Assembly: GCF_001561995.1 (NCBI RefSeq)
Contig: NZ_LLWC01000022.1
Location: 1 to 64,000, forward strand
DNA from: Polycladidibacter hongkongensis
GTDB taxonomy: Bacteria > Pseudomonadota > Alphaproteobacteria > Rhizobiales > Stappiaceae
Length of the DNA: 64,000 bases
Direction of reading: 5' to 3'
The notes under the pieces were generated by a model, which was not told where the DNA came from, searched no databases, and saw only the letters and a program-made list of their open reading frames with translations. This document shows positions 48,553-57,609 of the stretch, piece by piece; the first letter of the stretch is position 1, and every line of letters starts with the position of its first letter. The position numbers and the translations under genes were made by a program.

Positions 48553-50892
48553 CTAATGACGCTGCAATAGAGCATCAACGACTTCTCGCCCTACCACTTC
48601 GCGAAGCTTATCAACGCAGTCCCTGCTTTCACTATGCCGCGCTTTCAATAAACTCTCACAATATGCATAAAGGTATTGAGGATCAGCACTTAGCTCTGCG
48701 GCCTTTCGCAAGGCATGAATGCCTGTCCCTCTGCCTGTACGCTGCTCAGCGAGGCCAAGTACGAACCAACCTTGGGCATCTCTAGGGCTAATGTCGGTTG
48801 CTCTTTCCAGTTGCTCGACAGCCGGTTCGTATCTCTGCCGTCTGATAAGCGCCAATGCATAAGCGTAACGCAATGCGGAACTTTCTGGTTGAGATGCAAT
48901 ACCCTGTTCTAGCGTAGAAATTTCTTTGTCGAAGCGCTCCTCATCTCGAAACACACGCGCAAGATTTATGTAACTGCCGGCAAAGTATGGCTCTCTCTGA
49001 ATTGCCTTGAGCAGCAATGCCTCCGCCTGAGCATTTTTACCTTGGAATACCAGAGCATTTGCAGCATTCGTCAAAGCAAATCCTCTATCAAAATTAAAGG
49101 ACTGAGCCTTAAAATAATCAGCCAGCGCTGGCTCTAGCTTTTCTTGCTGTGTCCCTGTCAATTCCTGCCAATTTCGCACCAACTGCCCGGCCGCTTCGAT
49201 TCTTAAAACCAAAAGCTCGCTCTTCAACAACGGTTCAAGAACCTGCCACCGATCACCTGCGGACAATCCGGCGGCACCGCGTGCCGCACCCAGCTGCTCA
49301 ATTTCAGTGCCACTGCGGATCGCCCGCGCCAACACTGCAACCACATTCCCGTCCGAGAACCTTCGTAAGCGCATCAAGGCCGAAGCCCTGTCTATCTCCG
49401 CCAGATATCTATCATCCGCCAACTGCAAGAGCGCAGGCAATGCGGAAGGATCCTCCCGATCAGCTAGATAAAAAGCAAGTGCTAGCCTTTGCTTTGAGGA
49501 CGAACGCGCAGAGATCTCGAGGTCCCCAAATCTTGCTGCGATCATGTCCCTGCTTAACTCGCCATGACAGTTTTTGCAGGCAAGCGGCGTTTTGACCTGC
49601 TCTGCAGAAAGCCAATTTGGGACATGAAAACTGTGTTCCCTGCGATCATCAACTTGCATGTAAGTCTTTGCAGGCATGTGGCAATCCACGCAGATCGGTG
49701 CGCCAGCTACACTTGGATCATGCGCTGAATGCAACTTACCGCCGTAAGCCTCACTACTATGGCATTGAAAACAAACCTCCTCAATCGGAAGCACCAGTTC
49801 GTTGCTATGTGGTTCATGACAATTTGTACAAACCACGCCTTTCTTTGCCATCTCTGATTGCAAAAATGACCCATATACAAAGACTTCATCAAGAATCTGT
49901 CCATCGGGATAATAGAGCCCATTCTCAATCAGGCTTGGTAGGAATAGTCGCATCATCGTCGGCGGGTGTAAACGATCCGCATCACCCACTTGCTGCCGCC
50001 GGGCATGGCAAGGGGAACACACTTCAAGTTGTTTTGTTTTTCCAACTGCCGCGGGTTGCAGAGTTTTATTCCCAAGAGTGCCGATCCACTCTTCAACCCG
50101 CTCCCCAATCGGTTTTACGAAGGATCCGGTCTCAAGCGCATTAGCTGGTAGTGTGTTGGATAAGCCACCATGATTGGGGTCTTCTCCATGGCACGCAGCA
50201 CAGCTCACATTAACCTGATCAAACTCAGTTAAGTACACGCCACTAACAGCAGAGAAGTTTTTTCGTACATTTGTTGAGTGGCAATCAGCGCACATGTGAT
50301 TCCAGTTTTGCCCGACATTCCGCCAATAGAACCTATCAAACTCCGCTGTATCGGGATAAAGCACAAACCATCGCTGGCCACCGTTTACAAGTGACCGACT
50401 ATCCCAGGCTACGGGAAGGAGGTTCAAACGACCTTTCCCAATGTCGACCATGTATTGTTGGAGAGGCTCATATCCAAAGGTGTACAATACTTTAAATCTG
50501 CTAATGTTCTTTGGCTCATGTACAGACCAAATTTCCGCAAAAAACTCGCCGTCCTCCTGAACGAGGCGAATTTTCTCTGTACCTCGCGCAAATAGCAGCA
50601 CCTGCCCGTCAAATGTTCCCAGTACGGCCGCCGTATTGGCAACCTGCATAGACCGGAAATGATGTGACGCCTGCCAATTTCGATACGCCTCTGCATGACA
50701 GCTTGCACAGCCGCGCTCTGGAAAACCTATCGTCTCACCACCTTGCGCGTCTACCACCTCAGCACTAGCAGCAGCACATTTTATCACTAGAAAAGCTAAG
50801 AGAAGCAACACAGCACCAAAGCGCTGCGCCAAGCGTAACAACACGCTGTTACCAGTAAAAAGGTCAGAAAAGGGAGGCTTGGAACCAGGCAA
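48553..50892 (-). CDS. octaheme cytochrome c with HEAT-like and TPR tail
   Basis: A 779-residue exported multiheme protein. The N-terminal membrane/signal segment covers about 17-44. Eight CxxCH heme sites follow at about residues 62, 201, 231, 292, 355, 374, 401 and 439. Helical HEAT-like repeats span about 450-580 (ALPALLQLADDRYLAEIDRA) and TPRs about 610-770 (NAQAEALLLKAIQREPYFAG, YEPVEQLERA-like units). The layout resembles cytochrome c554/NrfB-like electron carriers fused to a protein-binding tail, seen in marine bacteria. It likely acts in the periplasm. It is first in a minus-strand run with the vWA and J-protein genes. Electron donors and acceptors cannot be inferred. Confidence 0.88.
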   Translation of the reverse strand: MPGSKPPFSDLFTGNSVLLRLAQRFGAVLLLLAFLVIKCAAASAEVVDAQGGETIGFPERGCASCHAEAYRNWQASHHFRSMQVANTAAVLGTFDGQVLLFARGTEKIRLVQEDGEFFAEIWSVHEPKNISRFKVLYTFGYEPLQQYMVDIGKGRLNLLPVAWDSRSLVNGGQRWFVLYPDTAEFDRFYWRNVGQNWNHMCADCHSTNVRKNFSAVSGVYLTEFDQVNVSCAACHGEDPNHGGLSNTLPANALETGSFVKPIGERVEEWIGTLGNKTLQPAAVGKTKQLEVCSPCHARRQQVGDADRLHPPTMMRLFLPSLIENGLYYPDGQILDEVFVYGSFLQSEMAKKGVVCTNCHEPHSNELVLPIEEVCFQCHSSEAYGGKLHSAHDPSVAGAPICVDCHMPAKTYMQVDDRREHSFHVPNWLSAEQVKTPLACKNCHGELSRDMIAARFGDLEISARSSSKQRLALAFYLADREDPSALPALLQLADDRYLAEIDRASALMRLRRFSDGNVVAVLARAIRSGTEIEQLGAARGAAGLSAGDRWQVLEPLLKSELLVLRIEAAGQLVRNWQELTGTQQEKLEPALADYFKAQSFNFDRGFALTNAANALVFQGKNAQAEALLLKAIQREPYFAGSYINLARVFRDEERFDKEISTLEQGIASQPESSALRYAYALALIRRQRYEPAVEQLERATDISPRDAQGWFVLGLAEQRTGRGTGIHALRKAAELSADPQYLYAYCESLLKARHSESRDCVDKLREVVGREVVDALLQRH

Positions 50893-50954
50893 CGCTCTGT
50901 CCTCATAGAGACATCATTCCCCAGAACAATACAGGTACAAAGGCAAATAGCGAG

Positions 50955-50978
50955 CCCCCCATTTAGGTGGGCTTTATT
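50955..50978 (-). terminator. hairpin after DUF1489
   Basis: GCCCCCC, ATTTA and GGTGGGC form a 7-bp stem with one mismatch about 40 bases beyond the DUF1489 stop. The run of T residues is on the plus strand, so its use by the minus-strand gene is uncertain. Confidence 0.45.
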
Positions 50979-51015
50979 TAAAGGGTTGATAGGTGGTTAC
51001 CTTTCATGCGAGCCC

Positions 51016-51459
51016 TTAGATCAGGCATAACTCCTTGAGTTCCCTCTGCATCCCTTCCGGCATAGCACCTTCCAAAGGTACATGACCAACATCAGGAATA
51101 TCCGCAGGAGCCTCGTTCGCTTTAAGGTAGCGCCACCCCTGAAACGGACGCTTAGGCTGCATTTCGACACTTACTATCTGAGGAGCGAGAATGAGATCAC
51201 AAGCCTTCCGACCGCCGCCGTCTTTGTACTCTCGAATGTCGAGAATTCTTTGCCGTACTTGAATAGCTCCTTTGATTACCCAATAGAGCGAGCCACCATC
51301 AAGTATTTCATCCCTACGCTTTGGAACCATCCGCGTCGTGTGAACTTGAACATCACTTGTACCAGCAGCAAGGGCTAAAATTTGTCTTTGCTCGGTGCGC
51401 GCGCGCAAGTCATCAGCGCTTTCAACCCCAACACATAGCTTAACCAGATGCAAAACCAT
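51016..51459 (-). CDS. DUF1489 protein
   Basis: A 147-residue alphaproteobacterial protein with the family pattern VLHLVKLCVGVESADDL, TTRMVPKRRDEILDGGSLYW, VIKGAIQVRQRILDI and KRPFQGWRYLKANEAPAD. It appears cytosolic, and its function is unknown. The ATG at 51459 follows AGGAG; the frame is open to 51519. It lies between two hairpins, so it is probably a single-gene unit. Confidence 0.93.
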   Translation of the reverse strand: MVLHLVKLCVGVESADDLRARTEQRQILALAAGTSDVQVHTTRMVPKRRDEILDGGSLYWVIKGAIQVRQRILDIREYKDGGGRKACDLILAPQIVSVEMQPKRPFQGWRYLKANEAPADIPDVGHVPLEGAMPEGMQRELKELCLI

Positions 51460-51490
51460 GCAATCTCCTAGCAGGTTACACGGTAAAAGA

Positions 51491-51523
51491 AAAGGTGCGG
51501 CAGCTTCCGCCGCCCGCACCTTT
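51491..51523 (-). terminator. strong terminator after the 36-residue gene
   Basis: AAGGTGCGG-GC-GGC, GGAA and GC-T-GCCGCACCTT form a long GC-rich stem with T runs on both sides. On the minus strand it lies 38 bases beyond the stop of the small gene at 51561 and before DUF1489. Confidence 0.8.
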
Positions 51524-51560
51524 CAAGAATTCGTTCAAAAGAGCCTGTCACTCTTGATCG

Positions 51561-51671
51561 TTAAGAGCCAGCGGCGCCAGCGAACACATAGACAAGAGCA
51601 AGCGCACTACCCAGTGCAGCAAGTGTCCATGCGGTGACACCCCAACAAGACTTTTCGACCTCGTGATCCAT
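51561..51671 (-). CDS. 36-residue single-span membrane peptide
   Basis: A short gene of 37 codons including stop. The peptide starts MDHEVEKSCWG, has one hydrophobic helix of about 22 residues (AWTLAALGSALALVYVF) and ends AGAAGS. I do not recognise it. Its reality is supported by its isolation as a unit: a free upstream region, GTGGTG/AAGTGG purines before the ATG and a strong terminator directly after. Small membrane subunits of respiratory or transport complexes have this form, but no partner is adjacent. Confidence 0.6.
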   Translation of the reverse strand: MDHEVEKSCWGVTAWTLAALGSALALVYVFAGAAGS

Positions 51672-51942
51672 AAATCACCACTTGCATTGTTAACACAAAC
51701 TTCACGCTCTCACGTGGAGACGCACCCAATAGGCTGGTTACAGAAAAATGACAAGCAGAAAATTTGCAATTGTTTTTAATATTCCTGTGGAACTCGCCGC
51801 GCGACGTTAGGTCACCTAAAACCAATTTACCTTAGCCAAGTTAGAAAATGCCTGTATATTCAAATGCAATACAAGAAAACTGAGTGAGTGGTCGCACGCG
51901 CCACAAACCAGCCACTTTTCCATCCCCCATGGAGCTAAAACC

Positions 51943-52641
51943 GTGCTTTCTTCCCTCGACTTTTTAGGTCTTTTTGTTTTTTTAACCGCGTGGAGCGGCT
52001 ACAGCTGGCTGACCTCCTACAGCAAATGGCGACACAAAACGCTGTCCTACATGATGGATAGTCATCGCCATGCTTGGATGCGTGCAATGCTAACTAGGCA
52101 AGTTCGTATTGCCGATACCAACATCGCAGCTGGCCTTCAGCAAGGCACTGCCTTCTTCGCTTCTGCATCACTGCTAGCAATTGGGGGCGCTTTCACGTTC
52201 CTCAACGCAACCGAAAACGCAGTCATGCTCGCCAAGCGACTTCCGGTGCCAATCAGCACTGATCCTGTTCTTTGGGAGTTGAAGGCCTTCGGCTTGATCC
52301 TGATCTTTGCCTACGCTTTTTTCAAGTTTGGTTGGGCCTATCGCCTTTTTAACTACGCAACCATCGTGATCGGCTCAATTCCTGAAGAAGTCTCGACCGA
52401 AAACCAAGAGGCGATCGCTGCTGCTGACCGGGCCGCTCGGCTCGTCACCTTGGCCGGCAAACACTTTAGCAGAGGGCAACAAGCCTTGTTTTTTGCCGTC
52501 GGTTACCTCGGTTGGTATGCAGGCGCTGAAGCGTTCATTGCTTCCACGCTTTTCGTCACCGCCGTCTTACTGCGCCGTCAATTTGCCTCTCGCGCCAGAG
52601 CCGCGGCAAAAATCAAAGTAAAACCAGCCAATCTCGACTAG
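51943..52641 (+). CDS. DUF599 membrane protein
   Basis: A 232-residue inner-membrane protein with four predicted helices (about 5-20, 65-90, 115-135, 185-210). It has the DUF599 segments TAWSGYSWLTSYSKWRHKTL, RQVRIADTNIAAGLQQGTAF, FFKFGWAYRLFNY and HFSRGQQALFFAVGYLGWY. The function is unknown. The GTG start at 51943 has GGAG 9 bases upstream. A terminator follows directly. Confidence 0.9.
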   Translation: MLSSLDFLGLFVFLTAWSGYSWLTSYSKWRHKTLSYMMDSHRHAWMRAMLTRQVRIADTNIAAGLQQGTAFFASASLLAIGGAFTFLNATENAVMLAKRLPVPISTDPVLWELKAFGLILIFAYAFFKFGWAYRLFNYATIVIGSIPEEVSTENQEAIAAADRAARLVTLAGKHFSRGQQALFFAVGYLGWYAGAEAFIASTLFVTAVLLRRQFASRARAAAKIKVKPANLD

Positions 52642-52646
52642 GAACA

Positions 52647-52672
52647 GCAACGGGGCCCAATGGCCCCGTTGC
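52647..52672. terminator. terminator between DUF599 and the ClpP-family gene
   Basis: GCAACGGGGCC, CAAT and GGCCCCGTTGC form a perfect 11-bp stem between two convergent genes. AATTTGT follows on the plus strand. Confidence 0.8.
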
Positions 52673-52705
52673 AATTTGTAAAAACATGAAGGGCGAACCG
52701 ACGCC

Positions 52706-53320
52706 TTAACCGACCTCGTCCACGCGATTGACAACCTTTCCGACCAATCCGTAGTCGATCCCCTCTTGCGGGGTCATCCAGTAGTCGCGATCCGTATCTT
52801 TCTCGATACGTTCAAGCGATTGCCCCGTTGCCTCTGCAAAAATCTTGTTCAAACGATCACGCATTTTCAGGATTTCATTAGCCTGAATCTCAATGTCGGT
52901 TGCCATACCGCCAGCGCCGCCACTTGGTTGATGTAGCAAAAAGCGCGTATTCTTAGTACAGTAACGACGCTCTCTTGGCACAGACACGTAAATCAGCGCG
53001 CCAGCACTGGCCACCCATCCGGTCCCGATAATATTCACTTTTGGGCGAATAAACTGGATCATATCGTGAATCATATCACCTGATTCCACATGACCGCCCG
53101 GGGAGGAGACAATCACATTAATCGGATCATCCGAAACCTGTGCCATCGCCAGCATGCGTGAACACACATCCTCTGCCAACTCCTGACTGATAGTGCCTGT
53201 AATAAGCACAGTCCGCGATTTGAACAGGTGGCTTTCGACACTCGAAGATTTCTTAGTTTCTTTTTCTTTGGCAGCGTCCCCATCCATCACAACAGGTGCT
53301 GTGCAACCAGTCATTGTCAT
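52706..53320 (-). CDS. ClpP-family serine protease
   Basis: A 204-residue ClpP homologue of the alphaproteobacterial second type. Catalytic residues are present: Ser in [13 protein letters not shown], His in [12 protein letters not shown] and Asp in [13 protein letters not shown]. The handle helix region and [16 protein letters not shown] fit the fold. The N-terminal ~30 residues are lysine- and serine-rich and unusual. The sequence differs from standard ClpP at the active-site loop (VASAG for AASMG). No clpX or clpA is adjacent; clpA is 9 kb away. It could form mixed rings or a separate protease. Confidence 0.88.
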   Translation of the reverse strand: MTMTGCTAPVVMDGDAAKEKETKKSSSVESHLFKSRTVLITGTISQELAEDVCSRMLAMAQVSDDPINVIVSSPGGHVESGDMIHDMIQFIRPKVNIIGTGWVASAGALIYVSVPRERRYCTKNTRFLLHQPSGGAGGMATDIEIQANEILKMRDRLNKIFAEATGQSLERIEKDTDRDYWMTPQEGIDYGLVGKVVNRVDEVG

Positions 53321-53535
53321 TTCGCAACGTGCTCCTTAGGCAATCGGCTCAACGCGTCGGCAAGCCCTAACTCAAACAAAACAATTTCTCCATCTTTGTA
53401 AAAGAAGGCTTCGCCCCTCGCAAACACCAAAATAACCGAGCCTCAATTTAGCGGGGGACACCCAAAGCATGCCGACGACGTATTTTGTTTACCCTGCCCA
53501 TAAGATAGTTAAAATTTATTCCAAACTTAAATCAG

Positions 53536-55749
53536 ATGCCCATTTTGGGTTGTGACCCCCCTAAAAAGCACGTATACCAATACATATTGTATCCAGACCA
53601 TGCGTTCCTCAGACAATTGGATTCCGCATTGACTTTCGATCGTTTAAGCAGCGCAGATACTAGAATTGGCAGCCTGCCAGCGGCCGACGCCCACGCTTTC
53701 CAGCGCATAGGCCATCCCATCGCCATACTCGATCCCGATTGCCACCTGATCGCATGGGCAAACCATGCCGCCTGCAACCTGATGGAGTTACCGCCGTCCA
53801 AGCGCCTGCGCGATGATAATGGCCGCGATTTTGCCGCTGCCCTCCCCTTGCCCGAACCCTTCAATGCGCCGCGTTACACCAGGCACTTGCACGTCATTCG
53901 CGCAGATCAAACCGGACGAGATGTTTCCAGTACCATGTTAAGCGCCAAACTCGGCGAGCGTATGATGAATCTCTCTGTCGCATTTTCCTGCCAGCCATTT
54001 GAGGATGGACGCATGGGTGTTGTTGCCTCGCTCTTATCGACGGGAAACAAGAACGAACTGCAAATGCGCAGCACACAAGCCTTGTTTCACACCACAACAC
54101 ACATTGCGCTATTCTCAAAAAGTGGCGAGTTGCTCTACGAAAACCCGGCCTTCCGCCTGAGCCGCCCTTATGATGGCGATCGACTGAGCAAAATCTTTTG
54201 CAGGCATGAAGATTGTAATGCACTGCATATGGCCGCCGCGGAAAATGAAGAAAAATCTCTTCTTGCTCAATTACACACCAAAGACGGGCCACGATGGTTT
54301 GATATCTCGGTAAGACCTGACTTGGACACCGCAACTGGCAAGCCGGTCTACCTACTAAGTGCAAACGATGTAACGACACGTATCGAAGCCGAGCGAGAAA
54401 TTCGCTATATTGCCCATCACGATCAACTAACCGGCCTTGCCAACCGCAATGTCCTCGCCACTGAAGTTGATCGACTGCTACAAGATGAAGCACGCCAGCA
54501 AATTGGTGGATCTTTACTGTTTATCGATCTTGATCACTTTAAAACAATCAATGATACGCTTGGCCACCAAACCGGCGACGATCTACTTGTGCTGGTCGCC
54601 AACCGCCTGAAAAAAGCCGCAGGTGAACATGGCCTCGTAGCCCGCCACGGCGGTGATGAATTCGTCATCCTTTGCCACGCGATCACCGATCAGGCGACGG
54701 CCATACTGCTGGCAGAAGAAATATGCACCGCAATCGCCGAACCATGCCAAATTGGTGAGCACCGCCTACATGTAAGCCCCTCAATCGGCATCACCTTGTT
54801 TCCAGAGCATGGACGAGATTTTCCAACACTGCTGCGCAAAGCCGATTTGGCCATGTACCGCGCCAAAGAGCAAGGTCGCAACCGCACAGTCGTATTTGAA
54901 CCTGCCATGCAGATCGCGGCGGATGAACGCTTGTCGGTCAGTACTCTCCTCCGCAGCGCGCTCGACCTGTCAGAATTGCAACTGCATTACCAGCCTCGCC
55001 TCTGCGCCTTGACACACCGTATCGTCGGTGTTGAAGCGTTGCTGCGCTGGCATCACCCCAGCCGCGGGTACATTTCCCCCGCCGGTTTCATCGGTATCGC
55101 CGAAGAAAACGGATTGATTGACGAGATTGGCAACTGGGTTGCACTGAACGCAATGCAACAACAGGCAAGGTGGGCTGCCAGCGGGTTTAATCTGGACGTC
55201 TCTTTCAACCTGTCCCCGGCTCAATTGCGCCGTGGCGGCTTACCACAGCGCTTTGCCAAGCTACTGCGCGAAACCGGCGTTCGCCCGGAAAAGATCCATA
55301 TTGAGATTACTGAAAACACCCTGATCAACGACAGCGAAGACAGCCTGCGGGATCTCTTCTTGCTGAATGATCTTGGTTTTCCATTGGAGATTGATGACTT
55401 CGGCACCGGCTACTCAAACCTTGCCTACTTGCATCGCTACCCGGTGTCTTCACTCAAAATCGACCGCAGCTTCATTTCAGACAGCATGCGTTGGCCAATT
55501 GTCCGCATGATCACGCAAATGGGCCAATTTCTGGGGCTAAATCTTGTCGCCGAAGGCATCGAAACAGAGGCACAGCTTAATCACCTGCGCCAATTGGGCT
55601 GCCATCAGTTTCAAGGCTTCTTGTTCTCCCCCGCAGTTCCGGCTGCAAAAATATGCGAAATGCTTGAAGCCCAGCAGCAAAGCCAACTGCACTTCACCTT
55701 ACCTGCTAAACCCGGTGAGCCGCAAAAGCGCATTAAAATCAGTCGCTAG
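53536..55749 (+). CDS. GGDEF-EAL protein (cyclic di-GMP turnover)
   Basis: A 737-residue cytosolic signalling protein. PAS-like regions (about 40-160 and 180-280) precede a GGDEF domain (about 300-460; RHGGDEFVILCH, signature intact; the product-inhibition RxxD is not seen, the position reading AGEH). An EAL domain follows (about 480-730) with VGVEALLRWHHP, IEITENTL, IDDFGTGYSNLAYL, SLKIDRSFI and VAEGIETEAQ. All key catalytic residues for both activities are present, so either or both may work. No transmembrane segment is seen. The gene ends 11 bases inside the convergent ACT gene. Confidence 0.92.
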   Translation: MPILGCDPPKKHVYQYILYPDHAFLRQLDSALTFDRLSSADTRIGSLPAADAHAFQRIGHPIAILDPDCHLIAWANHAACNLMELPPSKRLRDDNGRDFAAALPLPEPFNAPRYTRHLHVIRADQTGRDVSSTMLSAKLGERMMNLSVAFSCQPFEDGRMGVVASLLSTGNKNELQMRSTQALFHTTTHIALFSKSGELLYENPAFRLSRPYDGDRLSKIFCRHEDCNALHMAAAENEEKSLLAQLHTKDGPRWFDISVRPDLDTATGKPVYLLSANDVTTRIEAEREIRYIAHHDQLTGLANRNVLATEVDRLLQDEARQQIGGSLLFIDLDHFKTINDTLGHQTGDDLLVLVANRLKKAAGEHGLVARHGGDEFVILCHAITDQATAILLAEEICTAIAEPCQIGEHRLHVSPSIGITLFPEHGRDFPTLLRKADLAMYRAKEQGRNRTVVFEPAMQIAADERLSVSTLLRSALDLSELQLHYQPRLCALTHRIVGVEALLRWHHPSRGYISPAGFIGIAEENGLIDEIGNWVALNAMQQQARWAASGFNLDVSFNLSPAQLRRGGLPQRFAKLLRETGVRPEKIHIEITENTLINDSEDSLRDLFLLNDLGFPLEIDDFGTGYSNLAYLHRYPVSSLKIDRSFISDSMRWPIVRMITQMGQFLGLNLVAEGIETEAQLNHLRQLGCHQFQGFLFSPAVPAAKICEMLEAQQQSQLHFTLPAKPGEPQKRIKISR

Positions 55750-56161
55750 ATGCATTGAGCTGCAGCTGCTGCAAGGCCGCCACCGCCCGCGGTCCATCTT
55801 CCACATCAACAAATACGTGATCATGATGATAGGCGGCAACCACGTTTGCGCTTATCCCTCGCTCGGCAAGCGCATTCGCGACGGCGGCAGTAAGACCCAC
55901 AGCCTGTAGATCAGAGTAAACCTCAAGCGTCACCTGCGCGAAGGCCGGTCCCCCCTTAAACCCGCAGTGGATCGCGGCCTCTCGCGGCACGATAAGGCTC
56001 ACACCTTCCGCCTCTCGGAATTGCCCAAGAGCCTCCCGCCCAAGCAAAGGGGGCACCTGCTCTCCTTTAGGAATGGAAACAAAGCAAAACACGCCCTCGT
56101 TAAGCACAGGGTTCATACCCCGCAGCATATTCCGAAGCGCAGAAACTCTATTTTTGGACAC
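55739..56161 (-). CDS. ACT-domain protein
   Basis: A 140-residue protein with two ACT-like halves. The segments GVFCFVSIPKGEQVP, SLIVPREAAIHCGF, TLEVYSDLQAVGLTAAVANA and HDHVFVDVEDGPRAVAALQQ fit the DUF2241/CASTOR-like ACT family. Such proteins bind small amino-acid-like ligands. Its role is unknown. The final codons overlap the GGDEF-EAL gene on the other strand. Confidence 0.85.
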   Translation of the reverse strand: MSKNRVSALRNMLRGMNPVLNEGVFCFVSIPKGEQVPPLLGREALGQFREAEGVSLIVPREAAIHCGFKGGPAFAQVTLEVYSDLQAVGLTAAVANALAERGISANVVAAYHHDHVFVDVEDGPRAVAALQQLQLNASSD

Positions 56162-56196
56162 TCAACAACTCCACTAAAATAACCCTTTAAAACAAG

Positions 56197-57609
56197 CTAG
56201 TAGGGCAAGCCGAACCACCACGCCGCGAGGAACAGAAACGAAAAAAAGCCAACAACGTCGGTGACCATCGTAACAAATACCGAGGATGCTAAAGCCGGAT
56301 CAGCCCCGGCGCGATGTAACCCTAAAGGGATCAGCAGACCAAACAGCCCGGCGCACAGCGAGTTTACCAAAACAGCAAAACCAATAACCAAACCGATATC
56401 AAGCCCTTGAAACCACAGCCCGGCTATGATCCCAATAAGCAACCCAAGCCCGCTACCATTCAGCAGCGCCACCAAAAATTCACGCCGCAAAACACGGAAA
56501 AAATTGCGCCGGTTCAACTCCTGCGTTGCAATTGCCCGCACGGTTACCGTCATAGTTTGCGTGCCGGAGTTCCCCCCCATTGAGGCCACCACCGGCATCA
56601 ACACCGCCAGTGCCACCATACGGCTGATCGTTTCTTCAAATAGTGAAATAACCGTCGCTGCAAACAGCGCCGTGCCCACATTGATTACCAACCAACCAAT
56701 GCGCGAGCGCGCAATTTCGAAGACACTATCGGAGATTTCCTCATCCCCCACACCGGCAAGCGCCAGCATGTCTTCCTCGGCTTCCTCTTGAATAACGTCA
56801 ACAATATCGTCAATGGTGACGATACCGACCAGCCGCTCATCCTCATCCGTCACCGCAACCGAAACAAGATTGTAACGCTCAAACAGGCGCGCCACCTCTT
56901 CCTGATCCTGCGTTGCTTGCACCGAAAAGCGCATTTCCTCCATGATTTTAGAAAGCTTTTTGGAGCGTTTGGTGGTCAACACCCGGTCCAAAGAAACCGC
57001 ACCAAGCAAATGAAATCCCGGATCCACCACATAAATTTCATAGAATTTCTCCGGTAATCCGGAGGAAGATCGCAAATGGTCGATCAGCTGTCCCACTGTC
57101 CAGAAGGCAGGCACAGCGACAAATTCGGTCTGAATGAGGCGCCCTGCGCTTTCCTCCGGATAGTCAAGCGAGCGCTGAATCTGTACGCGGTCAACACTGG
57201 AGAGCTTGGAAAGAATCCGCTCTTGGTCATCCTCTTCCAGATCTTCCAGCAGATACACCGCATCATCAGAATCAAGCTCGCCAATCCCCTCGGCCACATC
57301 GCTGGTTGGCAGCGCCTCCAATACCTCGGTGCGCACTTGTTCATCAGTCTCGGTCAGGGCCGTAAAATCGAACGCGTCGCCAAGCAGTTGAATAAGGCCA
57401 AGCCGGTCATCACTCTTCAGCGTTTCCAGCACATCGCCCATATCCGCTTCGTGCAAACCTGCGGCCAACTCGTACACACGTGCGTTATCAAGCGCCCGTA
57501 CCGCCTGCTCCAATTCCTTGACAAAATCGCTGAGCAAGTGCCCGTCATCATCTCGCACGCTTATAGAAACCGGTGTCTCCTGCGCATCTGCACGGATCTG
57601 TTCGATCAT
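56197..57609 (-). CDS. mgtE: magnesium transporter MgtE
   Basis: MgtE, 470 residues, an inner-membrane Mg2+ channel. It has a cytosolic N-domain (about 20-125), two CBS domains (about 125-260; AVTDEDERLVGIVTIDDIVD) that close the pore when Mg2+ is plentiful, and five membrane helices from 275 onward. The helices include the pore-lining GGNSGTQTMTVTVRAIATQE and HRAGADPALASSVFVTMVTD. The ATG at 57609 follows a perfect AGGAGG; the frame is open to 57639. It is a single gene. Confidence 0.95.
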   Translation of the reverse strand: MIEQIRADAQETPVSISVRDDDGHLLSDFVKELEQAVRALDNARVYELAAGLHEADMGDVLETLKSDDRLGLIQLLGDAFDFTALTETDEQVRTEVLEALPTSDVAEGIGELDSDDAVYLLEDLEEDDQERILSKLSSVDRVQIQRSLDYPEESAGRLIQTEFVAVPAFWTVGQLIDHLRSSSGLPEKFYEIYVVDPGFHLLGAVSLDRVLTTKRSKKLSKIMEEMRFSVQATQDQEEVARLFERYNLVSVAVTDEDERLVGIVTIDDIVDVIQEEAEEDMLALAGVGDEEISDSVFEIARSRIGWLVINVGTALFAATVISLFEETISRMVALAVLMPVVASMGGNSGTQTMTVTVRAIATQELNRRNFFRVLRREFLVALLNGSGLGLLIGIIAGLWFQGLDIGLVIGFAVLVNSLCAGLFGLLIPLGLHRAGADPALASSVFVTMVTDVVGFFSFLFLAAWWFGLPY

